Positions 1 to 9,422 of a stretch of 30,219 bases of DNA are shown here, in pieces. Each line of letters starts with the position of its first letter. Position 1 is the first letter of the stretch. Under the pieces are notes generated by a model. The model had not been told where the DNA came from. It saw only the letters and a list, made by a program, of their open reading frames with translations, and did no database searches. The stretch comes from Thelonectria olida. Taxonomy: Eukaryota > Ascomycota > Sordariomycetes > Hypocreales > Nectriaceae. The stretch spans positions 1 to 30,219 of the forward strand of contig JAGPYM010000119.1 of NCBI GenBank assembly GCA_020736575.1, read 5' to 3'. The translations under genes were made by a program, and so were the position numbers.

Positions 1-646
1 GGTCATCGCGTGAGAATATGATATGCTCAGATTTCGATGCAAGCGAGCCGGAGGAAACGTCGCAGAGAGCCTTCTGGAATGAGTTGTGGAATATTTGAAG
101 GCCGGTCCCATCGGTCATGGAATGGTGGGCAATGAAGCAAGCCGTGAACTGATGCATTGTCCCATAATCTTGCAGAATTACAAGTCTCCAGACTGGCCGA
201 GTGCCGTATCCAGACTTGAAACTTGTGTTGTGCTGATCCTCGAGCAGTGCGTCAAGTTCGCTGTCTGTTCCTTCGCCGTCGGTGTCCAATGGGCGACTTC
301 TTTGGACAATGGATACAGCTTGCTTGAGATCGATCAAATGCAGGCGTCCCCAATAAGGCTCTTTTGTATCTGAAACGACTGGAACGGCGAATAAGACAGG
401 GTGTAGACGAACTACCTGCCCTAACGCACTGTAGACGGTTTGTTCAAGATCGGGAACAATCGAGGGCTCTGATGCCTTGTAGTGCACTGATAGGCCGGCG
501 TTGGTGAAGAAGTCTATTTCGTGGGCAGCAGCAGAAATTTGCTCGAGTTTGCCTGCAATGCTGTGTTATCAGGACATGTATTGGTAGCAGTTTCGAAACG
601 GAGAAATACCCATGGGCCGTATCTTGGTTAGCTGATGTTCGGCCAT
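1..646 (-). CDS. Alcohol acetyltransferase-like acyltransferase (AATase family), 3' part outside the window
   Basis: Two exons on the minus strand, 646..610 and 552..1, joined over a 57-nt intron (609..553; donor GTATTT, acceptor TTGCAG). The joined frame is open to the window edge and shows 196 residues of a family usually about 450-500 long. The N-terminus (MAEHQLTKIRPMG then KLEQISAAAHEIDFF) matches the start of the AATase family (PF07247). Residues 155-161 (bases 127..107) read HHSMTDG, the HHxxxDG active-site motif of this family and of NRPS condensation domains, followed by TGLQIFHNSFQKAL. Such enzymes move acetyl or acyl groups from CoA to an alcohol or amine, so a tailoring role on the cluster product is likely; the substrate cannot be read. 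It is divergent from the hydrolase at 1509, with 862 bp between. The start is the first ATG and gives the expected family N-terminus. The C-terminal half is not visible. Confidence 0.85.
553..609 (-). other. Intron 1 of the acetyltransferase gene
   Basis: 57 nt, GT...AG. It contains a TGATAAC branch-like sequence 23-17 nt from its end. Removing it takes away an in-frame stop and joins codon 13 (G|GC) so that the family-typical N-terminus reads through. Confidence 0.8.
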
Positions 647-997
647 GAGAACGGTTCAATCAAGTTCCAAGTCCAGGTTCGTCAGTGTCTATAGGATGAT
701 TGCTGATGTCTCATTAGCAAGAAAAGATGTTAGACACAGATCGAGGGGGAAATATCTCAGAACAACACAAGACGGTGTTACTGCCGCAGTAGCCATAATC
801 GAAACCCGTGGCATGGTGGCTTTCGTCGTCAAGAGCGGCATCCCATGTTGAGCAGGTTTTTGGTTTATGCGCGCACAATCTGAGAGCGGAGTCGGTCATG
901 CATGCAGGACACCACCACCTGATCCTGTTTAGTAGTGTGCAGTTAGCTTAAGTTGGAGGGTGTTTGAGGATGGATGACCCAGCAGGGTGGGGGCGTA

Positions 998-1009
998 CGG
1001 TTATTACCG
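998..1009. promoter_or_regulatory. CGG-N6-CCG palindrome, candidate Zn2Cys6 factor site
   Basis: The sequence is CGG TTATTA CCG. Inverted CGG triplets with a fixed spacer are the usual target form of fungal Zn(II)2Cys6 regulators, and a 6-nt spacer is one known class. It lies centrally in the divergent promoter, about 350 bp from the acetyltransferase start and 500 bp from the hydrolase start. One such match can occur by chance. Confidence 0.35.
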
Positions 1010-1412
1010 CAGCCCTATCCCTGACGCCACTCCAGCCCTGGGTGGCGGGCAGATACAGATTAGTTACTCCGTAACCATGACAAGTAATCTGATGAATCTC
1101 AAAACGAGAATGGCCTCAAATCTTCTCACGCCGAGACCCTAGCAGAAGGAGGCCGAGCCCTTCCGTGCTTGGCTGCGAACCAGTCCCTCCCGGCCGCCAA
1201 TTCTTGCTTACATCGCTCCCCATGCTGCCATCAGTGGCAGTTTCCGCTTGCTTCCATCCCCGTTTGGGGACTGGCAGTGTTTCCATCACCTGGTCTAACC
1301 AATTATGAAGGAAGAGTCTTCGTGGGGCTGTAGTCATCCACTGGCACTGGGAAAAAGGAACGGTTCACTCTCAGGGCCTCGCGGCGGCTGTGGAACAGTG
1401 ATGGGCTCAAAC

Positions 1413-1419
1413 TATATAA
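1413..1419 (+). promoter_or_regulatory. TATA-like box of the hydrolase gene
   Basis: TATATAA, 90 nt upstream of the ATG at 1509, in otherwise GC-balanced sequence. Its position suits a fungal core promoter with a short leader. Confidence 0.5.
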
Positions 1420-1508
1420 TTGTGGATAGACTTTGTGTCTTCCTGTGAGGCCAGCTCCATGATCGAGATATTGAGACTGATTTCAACCTGCTCAGTGCAT
1501 TCGCCGAT

Positions 1509-2585
1509 ATGTCGACATACCCCTTCCCCTATTCGCAAGCTGCGAAGCTTGATTCGAGGATCAAAATCCCTCGTCCAATTTACGACCCTGTTCTCGCACC
1601 CATTCTTGATTCCGCTTCATTTCCTGAAGAGTTCGACCTTGACTTTATGCGTGGCGTGGCGAAAGGCGATCAACATTGCTCACATGGCACATTTATTTAC
1701 AATGCCGACACCATCCTCAAGGAGAAGCCACATCTGATCCATACGGAGCACTTCATTCCTGGGCCCGACAACAACACCGTCATTCTGTCCGTGTTTACGC
1801 CAAAGGAACCAGCAAAGACGGCGCGGCCAGCCTTGTACCACATTCATGGAGGTGGTATGGTCAGTGGGGATAGATTCACTGCCGTGACACCTGTGATGGA
1901 CCTCCTTCAAGATATTGACTGCGTTCTTGTATCAGTTGAGCATCGCCTCGCGCCAGAGACTCGTGCGCCCGGCCCAGCCGAAGACTGCTATGCCGGACTC
2001 GTCTGGGTCTCTGAGAATGCCTCGAGCTTGGGAATCGATCCCGCGGCAATCGTTGTGTTCGGCGTGTCTGGCGGCGGCGCGCTAGCAGCAGCAACCTGCC
2101 TCATGGCTCGAGATAGGAGGTCTCCTGCCACGCCCATCAAAGCCCAGATGCTGTACTCGCCCCTTCTGGACGATCGATGCGAAAGCCTGTCAGACCAGCA
2201 GTTTGAACACGGCAACCCGTCCGGTACGCCATGGATTCGCAGTATTTGGGAGCTCATCCTTGGAGATGCCCGCGGATCTGAGCAGATTACGCCATACCAA
2301 GCACCGTCACGAGCGACTGACCTGTCGAATCTCCCTCCCACATATATTGATGCCGGCGAGTGTGAACCTTTCCGTGATCCTGTTGTTGCTTTTGCTACCA
2401 AGATGTGGCGTTCGGGATCTACATGCGAACTGCACATCTGGCCTGGAGCCTGGCACGGATTCGACATGTTGGATGACCCTGACTTTCCTCTCATTCAAAT
2501 CGCCAACAAAGCAAAGAGCAATTGGTTCAGAAGAGCCATGAAGCCCGCTGCAGAGCCGCTAGTAGCTTCCATGTCACAGAATTGA
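1509..2585 (+). CDS. Alpha/beta hydrolase, hormone-sensitive-lipase type (esterase/lipase)
   Basis: An intronless 358-residue protein of the alpha/beta-hydrolase-3 family (PF07859). It has the HGGG oxyanion-hole motif at residues 113-116, the nucleophile elbow GVSGGG at 185-190 (catalytic Ser187), and GAWHGFD with catalytic His316. The acid position, Asp in many relatives (DPLRDE), reads EPFRD, so Glu286 probably serves; Glu also occurs here in related hydrolases. There is no signal peptide or membrane segment, so it is probably cytosolic. Such enzymes hydrolyse short acyl esters or lactones. Beside two acyltransferases it may deacylate an intermediate, release a product or act in detoxification. 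The start is the first ATG of the frame, 90 nt after a TATA box, with G at -3. The 3' end converges on the ABC transporter. Family is certain, substrate unknown. Confidence 0.93.
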   Translation: MSTYPFPYSQAAKLDSRIKIPRPIYDPVLAPILDSASFPEEFDLDFMRGVAKGDQHCSHGTFIYNADTILKEKPHLIHTEHFIPGPDNNTVILSVFTPKEPAKTARPALYHIHGGGMVSGDRFTAVTPVMDLLQDIDCVLVSVEHRLAPETRAPGPAEDCYAGLVWVSENASSLGIDPAAIVVFGVSGGGALAAATCLMARDRRSPATPIKAQMLYSPLLDDRCESLSDQQFEHGNPSGTPWIRSIWELILGDARGSEQITPYQAPSRATDLSNLPPTYIDAGECEPFRDPVVAFATKMWRSGSTCELHIWPGAWHGFDMLDDPDFPLIQIANKAKSNWFRRAMKPAAEPLVASMSQN

Positions 2586-2766
2586 CGGCCAGTCTTGTCA
2601 GACAGCTCAGGAGGTTGAAGCTGGTCCAATACAAGGAGACGCTATGAAAGGAATTATGTATTAAACTAGCTAAACAGTTTGTCTTTGAGAAAATTATCAT
2701 CTTTTACACCGCCACTTCAGCTTCTCATACATGTCCCCATTCTTCTCAGCATCTATATACTCTGTT
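2586..2766. other. Convergent intergenic spacer, hydrolase / ABC transporter
   Basis: 181 bp between two converging stop codons. It must hold both 3' untranslated regions and polyadenylation signals, so the transcripts may overlap. No coding content is seen. Confidence 0.6.
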
Positions 2767-5700
2767 TCATTTTCTCTTGGGCACTTTGGTAAGCCAGAAC
2801 AATCCAACTGCTGCCACCATGTTGAAAATTGAGTAAACCCAGAAGATGCCAAAATTTCTCCAACGATCCTCATAGTTTGCGCTCACTGATTCCAGGAAAA
2901 CATTGGTATCGCTGCCGCTACAAAAAATACACTCAGTGGTCGAGCCCATGCTTTCCGGCGTGAGATAACCGTTGAGGGCTTCCATGTAGGGTGCGAGGTA
3001 GGTCGAGCAGTTCAAGCCTGATGGTGGTGAGAAGTTCAAATATTCTTCAGGGGAACACGAGATGTGCGAGTTGGCTAGACCAACAGATAAGACGCCGGAA
3101 AAAAAGTAGGTGAAGGGAGAAGCTCTGTACATGAAGATCCAGAATCGAGGCAGAGCATCTGGTGTCACTAGGACTCTGGGGGCATGTCAGTAGGTGGCTC
3201 GTCCACAATGTGAGGAGTCGAGTGTGGGTAATAATTGGACATACCCGCAGAAGATCAACGACAGGGAGTGCAACAAATTGGTGATGTTTCCAGCCGCCTC
3301 GACAGAGTCCACTGCTGCCATGACCATGTTTGTGAACGTCCCGGCAAAATTCAAGAAGGCAAGGATGAACAAGAACATCAATGCCTCTCTTTCGGGCACC
3401 TGGTTTGCTTCTACAGCATTCTGACGCAGTCCGATAGGGTAGTACCAGGATACGAAAATGAGCAGAGCAGAGAAGGAATTCCAGGGGATTTCCACGAGCA
3501 TGTTGGACAAGACAAATACTTGCCAGGAATATGTCTTGGATGGGCTCTCTCGAGCTTCATAGAGCGTCCGTTGGGACGCGTAGTGAGGCATGATTTGTGA
3601 GCAGACATTGGCGAATATTACCAGCAGCATGAAGATGGCGTACATTTGGTTTTGCAGCCCTTGAAGCGAATTGGGCATTTTCCAAAACGAAAAACCGATG
3701 AACAATGCCTGGTCCAACGTTAGACAGGTCTCGTAGCTTCTTGAACGATCAATTTTTTGATTCATCCGACTTACGCTGAATAGACAGAGGGCAACCTTGG
3801 AGTATAAATATGAGGGCGTGCGCCAATATTGCTGAAATACTCGCTTCTGCACAACCCAGAGTTGCGTTGAAAAAGCAGCCGCAAATGGTTGGAGTGCATC
3901 GGCATCACCCGAGTCGGTGATTGACGTTGGACGTTGGGAGAGCTCTTCCTTCATCCGAGCAAGTTCAGCCTTGACGGCTTTCCGCTCTCCAGAGTTGTTC
4001 CAGATGGCAGACCAGTCTTGTGTACTTTCAGAGCCCGCCGCCGCGCCAGTAATTTCAAGCATCCACTCGGCTGGGTTCTCGTCTTGACTGCATGGACGCG
4101 CTCCGTTGTGCTCAAAGTAGCTCGCCACGATCCGAGAAGAATCGCCGATCTCACCAAAATACAACGTCTTTCCTCCCATGGCGAGAAGAAGCAGGCGATC
4201 GAACATTTGGAATAGATGCGCCGATGGCTGGTGAATGGTACAAAGGATGGCTTGGCCATTGTCTGCAAGCTTTCGAAGAAGTGCGCAGATGGACCAAGCA
4301 GTCTGGCTGTCGAGTCCTACCAAGAGACATCCTGATTAGCAGACTTCTCGCAGCGAGAAGCAAGAATACTGACCCGAAGTAGGCTCATCGAGGAAGAATA
4401 GCAATTCGGGTTTGGCGGCGAGCTCGACTCCAATCGTCAAGCGCTTTCTTTGTTCGATATTCAGGCCTATTGATCTGTTAGACCACAGCAATTCTCTAAT
4501 TTGTGATTTCTTTGTCAACGGCGTGCTTGATCATCTGAAACACTTACCTTCTCCAGGTATTCCAACGATAGCATCGGCATATGGCTCCATCTCTAGAACA
4601 TTTATAACCTCTTCCACATACTTTATCTTGTCGTCATACGGAGTAGCCCTTGGCTGCCGTAAAAGAGCACTGAACGTCAATGCTTCTCGAACAGTGGTGG
4701 TGTCCAAGTGAAGGTCTTGTTGCTGAACATATCCAGTCTTGCGTTGGAAGCCTGTGTCTCGAGGTCGGCCGTTTACCATGAACTCTCCACTGACGACACC
4801 AATAGTTGCGCGACTGGCTAATACATCAAGCAAGGTGGTTTTTCCAGCTCCAGTGACACCCTAAACGGCCCCGTCATTAATTCTGTTCCATAGTCTCATG
4901 TTGGAAAAGCAGACATACCATCAATGCCGTCAAAGTCCCAGGCTTGACCCACCCATCGACCTGATCCAGAAGCCTTCGCGTCTTTTTCTTGACCTTGATG
5001 TCGTAATTGATGTTGTTCCATTGAAAAACCGATGTTTGGTCTTGAAGACGGCCAGAGGTGGGTGGCGTAATCTTTTCTTCAGCCAGCATGTCTGCGCTGA
5101 CTTTAATATCAGCGTTGACTTCCTCGTCTGTACGTAGCTGTACGTATGGCATGCGACCTCGTCGAAATATCAGGATCTCGCTTTTGGATTTCTTGGCCGA
5201 AATGTATTCTGTGGCCATCAGATAGACTGCGCACCCAAAGATCATGAGCGCAATCATGATACCGAGGTTCCTAACGGTACTCATCAGCACCGCACTTTCT
5301 AACTTGCATCCACTGCCCAGTCGTGCCGAACCGGAGAGAGAAGGCACTTACCTCCATAGATGATCAGCAAAGTAACGAAAGTTGACAGCGAGGTATGTGT
5401 CGCCATCGACGAAGCTTGCTCCTGCAGCAGCTCCGGTCGTTGAGCAGATCTTCTGCTCCAGAGACACGTCTTCATATCCAGGACCATCGGGAATGAACTT
5501 GGAGCAATCGATCGTCCGATTGTGGAACTAGCTTTACTGTTAAACCTGCGTCACTGAAAAAATGCCGACAGTTCACACCTCATTGATCATCAAGGCTTCG
5601 AAGGCATAAGCAACTGGGTTGAGATAATTCAGCCATCGAAACCAGGGATGCATGTCTTTGATAGGGATTGAGAATCCCGTGTAGATGGCGAGAGAAAGAC

Positions 5701-8261
5701 TGAAGAGAGAAGCGGGAGCCAGAGCCTGAACCGTTACCTTAGCATTTGACTTGACGGAACAGACGGACTCTTTTTTTTTTTTTACCTCCGGTAGTGAACG
5801 AGACAATGCGGCGATGCAACGGAAGTACATTGACATTGTCAGCGTACACGTGAATGCGAAAAGTAGAAACACAAAGAAGTGGCCAGGCGTGCGTCGCAAA
5901 TTTGTCATGAAGTAAAGAACCAGGTTGAAGCCAAGAGTTGTCAGGACTTTGTTGGGCAGGTCGCAAACCATGGAAGCTTCGACGTATCAGCTCAGCAAGA
6001 GACGTGAACGGAGATTGTGTATGCTAGACTCACCGATTGCTTCAGCAAATGGATGGTAAAAGGCATACCTTGCCTGTTTCTCAACAATAGGTCGTTGTGC
6101 GTAGAGAGTCATGATCTGCTCGATATGAGTAAAAAAAGACAAAATCCTTGAATGACTGCTCTACCGGAACGAACCTCGAGTGCACTAGCAAAAGATGCCA
6201 TCAGGATTCCAAAAAAGAGCAGCGCCCCACGATGATAGAGGGCAGCTGTGTCATTGGGGAGGTTGTAAAATATGCTGCTGATCACCAGTGCCATGAGTGC
6301 GTTGAAGAAGGCACCGGCGATGACGATGCCCATATCTCCTCGCAACCTTTGAAACCCCCGCCGAACACAGAGCGCCACCTGCTGTGAAACAGAGAGAGTA
6401 TATGGAGATCTGATGCGCCTGGCTTGACTCAGTAAGGGTTGCTCGATGTGGTCTGGAGGCGGACGCTGACGTACTGTGATGTTGCTTGCACAGCTCTCCG
6501 AGATTTCTTGAACTGATCCAAGCCTGACCCTCCGATCGGGTAGTCCCTGTCGAATTCTTCAATCTCGTCAAGCAGGCGTGCGCGATCATCGCTTTTTTTC
6601 CAGACGGCTGCGAACTCGTCCGGTGTAGACGGCGTTTTGCCTTCGAACCCTGGCCGAACCCGTCGCTCTGATGGACTGGTCAACGAAGTGAGAAAGTCGG
6701 CCGTCACCTGCCGCGGCGGACATTCAAAGCCCAGATTGACAAAGTACGTCATGGCATCGTGGATGCCCCCGAAGTAGATTTGGCGACCTTCGTAGAGAAC
6801 GGCAACTTTATCAAAGACCTTGACACATTAGCGGGGCCGCCGTAAAACAACCGCGTAGAGAACCGAGACTTGCATCGTAGATATGCTGTGAGGCTTGGTA
6901 GAGCGTGACAAACGCTGTTGCTCCGGTGAGCCGTGTTGAAGTCCGAAGCGTTCGTACGAATTCAAGGGCAGTCGCACTGTCAAGTCCACGTGTGCTGTTG
7001 TCCCAACATTGCAAAGCGCTGCCCCCAATAGCACTGCACGAGATGTATGAGCACGAGCATTCAGAGACCACATCCTGCCTTGTTCTGATTGACCTACGCT
7101 TCTGCAATACTGACGCGCTTGCGTTCACCACCAGAGACTCCTCGGACGAAGTCATTGCCAACCTTGGATACATACACGTTAGTCTAAAAACCCTTGGAGT
7201 AAAGAAAAAGGGTACATACAATCGTGTTCGCTGTATGGCCTAGGCCGAAAGCTGCCATTGCAACATCACGTAGATGAGTTACATACATCTAGGTCAGCTG
7301 ATCAGCATCCGGTACTCCACCACGGAATTGTGTGGAAAACAAATACATCTCGAGTGACACCAGGCATGAGTGAACGAGGGGCCTTGGGACAGTCAGCCAA
7401 TCGACCTTGTAGACCATTCATCTCATCACCATACCCTTGCACGAGCGGCGAATTCGAGGGTCTGGCCCACAGTCAGCTGTGGAAAGTGGGCATCGAGCTC
7501 CGCCTGGTAAATGCACTCTCCCCTAAAGTCCTTATGCATGGTCTCCCTCGGAATGCCTTGGTAGTTCAGATAAGAATCCTCGCCAAGGTAGAAACCATCC
7601 GTCTCTCCAGACATAGTCTTTAGGAGGGTTGAACAGCCGCTAAAAAAGTCAGCAATTGGCAATGCTTGGGACCATGCCCCCTTGTCGATGTGACTTGCCT
7701 CCCAGGCCTTCCGAGAACCAGAAGCATCTCTCCACTCTTGACCAGGCCGTCAAAGTCTCTCAGAATTTGTATCCTGGCTTGATTCCCCTGGCTAATAAGA
7801 CTTTTTGCGAACGTGACCAGTTCGAACGGGTAGTTTCCGAACGTTCTCTGATAGTCCATGACTTGCCCTCCTCCATGAGCCGAGAGGTTTTTGTAGGCTA
7901 CCCCTGCGACCCCTTTGGGATATCGGTCGGGATCTCTCGATGCGATGCTCATGACGGCTTGGAGCCATGCTCTCACGTTGAATTGGCCCGAATTCGGATC
8001 GAGTTCGGGGTTATCAGATCCAACGAAAGGATTGACAAGTTCGCCATCTTTGTCTCGGTACTCGGCTGCCGATATGGACTTCGCAAGCGCAACGACCTTC
8101 TCTTCTTCCACTCCTGCCGAAGATGAAAGGTCAGAACTCTCAGTCGCTCCAGTCATTGTTACCTGATGGGAGAAGCCTGAAGTACAGTCCGCATGCGGAG
8201 CAGACCCTGTACTTGACACGGGAAGCTGTGTCGGTCGGGCAGAATCAAGAGAAGATTCCAT
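2767..8261 (-). CDS. PDR-type ABCG multidrug/efflux transporter, 18 exons
   Basis: Exons (minus): 8261..7699, 7639..7435, 7382..7347, 7288..7220, 7162..7098, 7033..6874, 6818..6475, 6418..6175, 6115..6034, 5976..5786, 5737..5579, 5527..5352, 5270..4919, 4860..4548, 4466..4374, 4316..3775, 3708..3245, 3175..2767. All phases agree and give 1488 residues, normal for full-length fungal PDR pumps. The order is (NBD-TMD)x2. NBD1 has Walker [13 protein letters not shown] (184-195), signature [10 protein letters not shown] (300-309) and degenerate Walker B LQCWDN (320-325). TMD1 spans about 511-785. NBD2 has GVTGAGKTT (883-891), signature-region [10 protein letters not shown] (988-997) and [11 protein letters not shown] (1008-1018). 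TMD2 spans about 1189-1485. NBD asymmetry is normal for the family. Start: first in-frame ATG, A at -3 and G at +4; a later ATG at 8156 is possible. Likely role: plasma-membrane export of the cluster product or self-protection. It shares a promoter region with the NRPS-like gene. Exons 4-6 and the two GC-AG introns rest on family alignment. Confidence 0.93.
3709..3774 (-). other. 66-nt in-frame, stop-free intron in TMD2 of the ABC gene
   Basis: GTAAGT donor and CAG acceptor; the length is a multiple of three and no stop is present. Removing it joins CLFS to ALFIGFSFW, the expected first helix of TMD2. If retained it would add 22 polar residues inside that helix. Confidence 0.75.
6819..6873 (-). 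other. Second GC-AG intron of the ABC gene
   Basis: 55 nt, donor GAT|GCAAGT, acceptor GTGTCAAG, with a GCTAATG branch-like sequence 16-10 nt from the end. Splicing joins SQHIYD to [11 protein letters not shown] as the family requires. The GT dinucleotides near the donor are in the wrong phase. Confidence 0.75.
7640..7698 (-). other. GC-AG intron splitting the Walker A serine codon of the ABC gene
   Basis: 59 nt. The donor is AG|GCAAGT, the consensus form for U1-recognised GC donors, and the acceptor is TTTTTTAG. Splicing joins AG|C into Ser188 and rebuilds [12 protein letters not shown] exactly. No GT donor nearby restores the frame. Confidence 0.8.
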
Positions 8262-8587
8262 GTTGGGCAGCACAAGCCACGTCTGCTGGTCGCTGTTGTT
8301 TTCGGATGGAACTCGAAAGGAATAGTGCAAACTGGACAATGTTTGGTTGATGTTGTATGCTCTTACAGGGCGGAAGAGCTGTCAAATATCGGGTTCGTCT
8401 TTGGAGAAACAGTTCGGTGTAGCTGGATTTTATCCTCCAAGCACGATGGAGTCTGAACATGAATGCAGCGGACGAGTGTACAATCAACGCATTGGCAATG
8501 AACGCTCTGGCAATCCCGAAGTTCGGGCACCACAGGGGGGGAGGGGTGTGAGAATATCTACGTCAAACGCACGGTATGGTTCGGTTA

Positions 8588-8598
8588 CGGACACACCG
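8588..8598. promoter_or_regulatory. CGG-N5-CCG palindrome, candidate Zn2Cys6 factor site
   Basis: CGG ACACA CCG. It overlaps the first copy of the duplicated 25-bp element and lies 327 bp from the ABC start and 825 bp from the NRPS-like start. This is the inverted-triplet form bound by many cluster-specific Zn2Cys6 factors. No such regulator gene is in the window. Confidence 0.4.
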
Positions 8599-8757
8599 AG
8601 CGTGGAGTTGGGCTGTGAAGAGAGTGGCCAGCCAAGCGTGGGGGTAGGCTAAGATACTAGCGTCGCCATGCGTTAGTTGTTTGCTTTTTTGATGCTGATA
8701 ACATGCTCATGGATCCAGCTGCACACGAGGAGCCGAGTGTGGAGTTGGACCGTGAAA
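8596..8757 (+). repeat. 25-bp direct duplication in the divergent promoter
   Basis: Copies at 8596..8620 and 8733..8757 share CCGAG(C/T)GTGGAGTTGG and continue to GTGAA. They match at 21 of 25 bases, and all four differences are transitions. The copies are 137 bp apart. They could be paired regulatory elements or an old local duplication. Confidence 0.55.
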
Positions 8758-9305
8758 GGGGGGTTGGAGTGCATGACTGGCGAACTGTGACAAGGGAGAC
8801 CGGAGACATGGTGGGTTCCCAAGTCAGGAACTAGCCTCAAGCCATACCCCAACTTGCCGAGGAGGGATCTGGCGTTGTCTTGAGCAATAATGAGTCAGTT
8901 TCTTCTGCAGTTCATCAATCCACGTCAGCGACTGGCCCATACGAACGCCGCAGCTGACCATCCTACTGTGTATGTGAACCATGGCTAAGTGGTCCGGCTG
9001 TGGGCTGGCTTGAAATTGATCCTTGATGATGATTGAGCTGACCAATGTCCAGAACCGTCTGGACGACAGTACATGGGCAACAACGTTTCATTTCCGCCCT
9101 TGGATGGCGCTACTTGGCCATTGAGAGGAATCGGCTTTTTTTTTTTCAGTTGGGATACGAAAAGAAAAAAAAGAATAGATAAATAAATAATAACTCACTC
9201 ATTCCGTTTAGGTTTAGTAGCAGGAGATGCGAAGATGAACTACCTAGACAAGACTGGCGCCTTGTGGGTGTAATGACAAGCTCTCTGGAGTACCATGAAG
9301 CTTGA

Positions 9306-9313
9306 TATATATA
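9306..9313 (+). promoter_or_regulatory. TATA-like box of the NRPS-like gene
   Basis: TATATATA, 109 nt upstream of the ATG at 9423, inside otherwise balanced sequence. Confidence 0.5.
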
Positions 9314-9422
9314 GCACGTCAGCCGTCATGATTGTTTACGAGTGTCGCTTTTGGGCTCTTTTTTCCCACTGTTCGAGACAGCCACTCTATCTTGAAACCT
9401 GCACTGGATCGTCACACGCGCA

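Larger units (their letters stand above)
647..1508. promoter_or_regulatory. Divergent intergenic region between acetyltransferase (-) and hydrolase (+)
   Basis: 862 bp with no supportable coding region; short open frames here have no recognisable family content. It must hold the promoters of both flanking genes. A TATA-like element (1413..1419) and a CGG-N6-CCG palindrome (998..1009) are listed separately. Nothing else in it stands out. Confidence 0.6.
8262..9422. promoter_or_regulatory. Divergent promoter region between ABC transporter (-) and NRPS-like gene (+)
   Basis: 1161 bp with no supportable coding region. It holds a CGG-N5-CCG palindrome (8588..8598), a 25-bp direct duplication (8596..8620 and 8733..8757), a T11 tract (9136..9146) followed by A-rich sequence, typical of nucleosome-poor promoters, and a TATA box (9306..9313). 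Co-regulation of pump and enzyme is the likely meaning. Confidence 0.6.

Noticed and set aside
86..373. Plus-strand open frame of 95 codons at the left edge
   Set aside because: It is antisense to the acetyltransferase gene. The minus strand gives an HHxxxDG active-site motif and a family-like N-terminus; the plus frame has no recognisable content.
1988..2494. 168-codon minus-strand frame opposite the hydrolase
   Set aside because: The plus strand encodes a complete alpha/beta hydrolase with all catalytic motifs; the antisense frame has none.
2767..8261. ABC gene as a pseudogene broken by many stops and frame changes
   Set aside because: Every break coincides with an intron-sized gap (48-81 nt) that has a plausible donor and acceptor, and all 18 exons join in phase with all ATPase motifs intact.
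8347..8652. 101-codon plus-strand frame in the divergent promoter
   Set aside because: It overlaps the promoter duplication and the CGG palindrome and has no family resemblance or conserved pattern.
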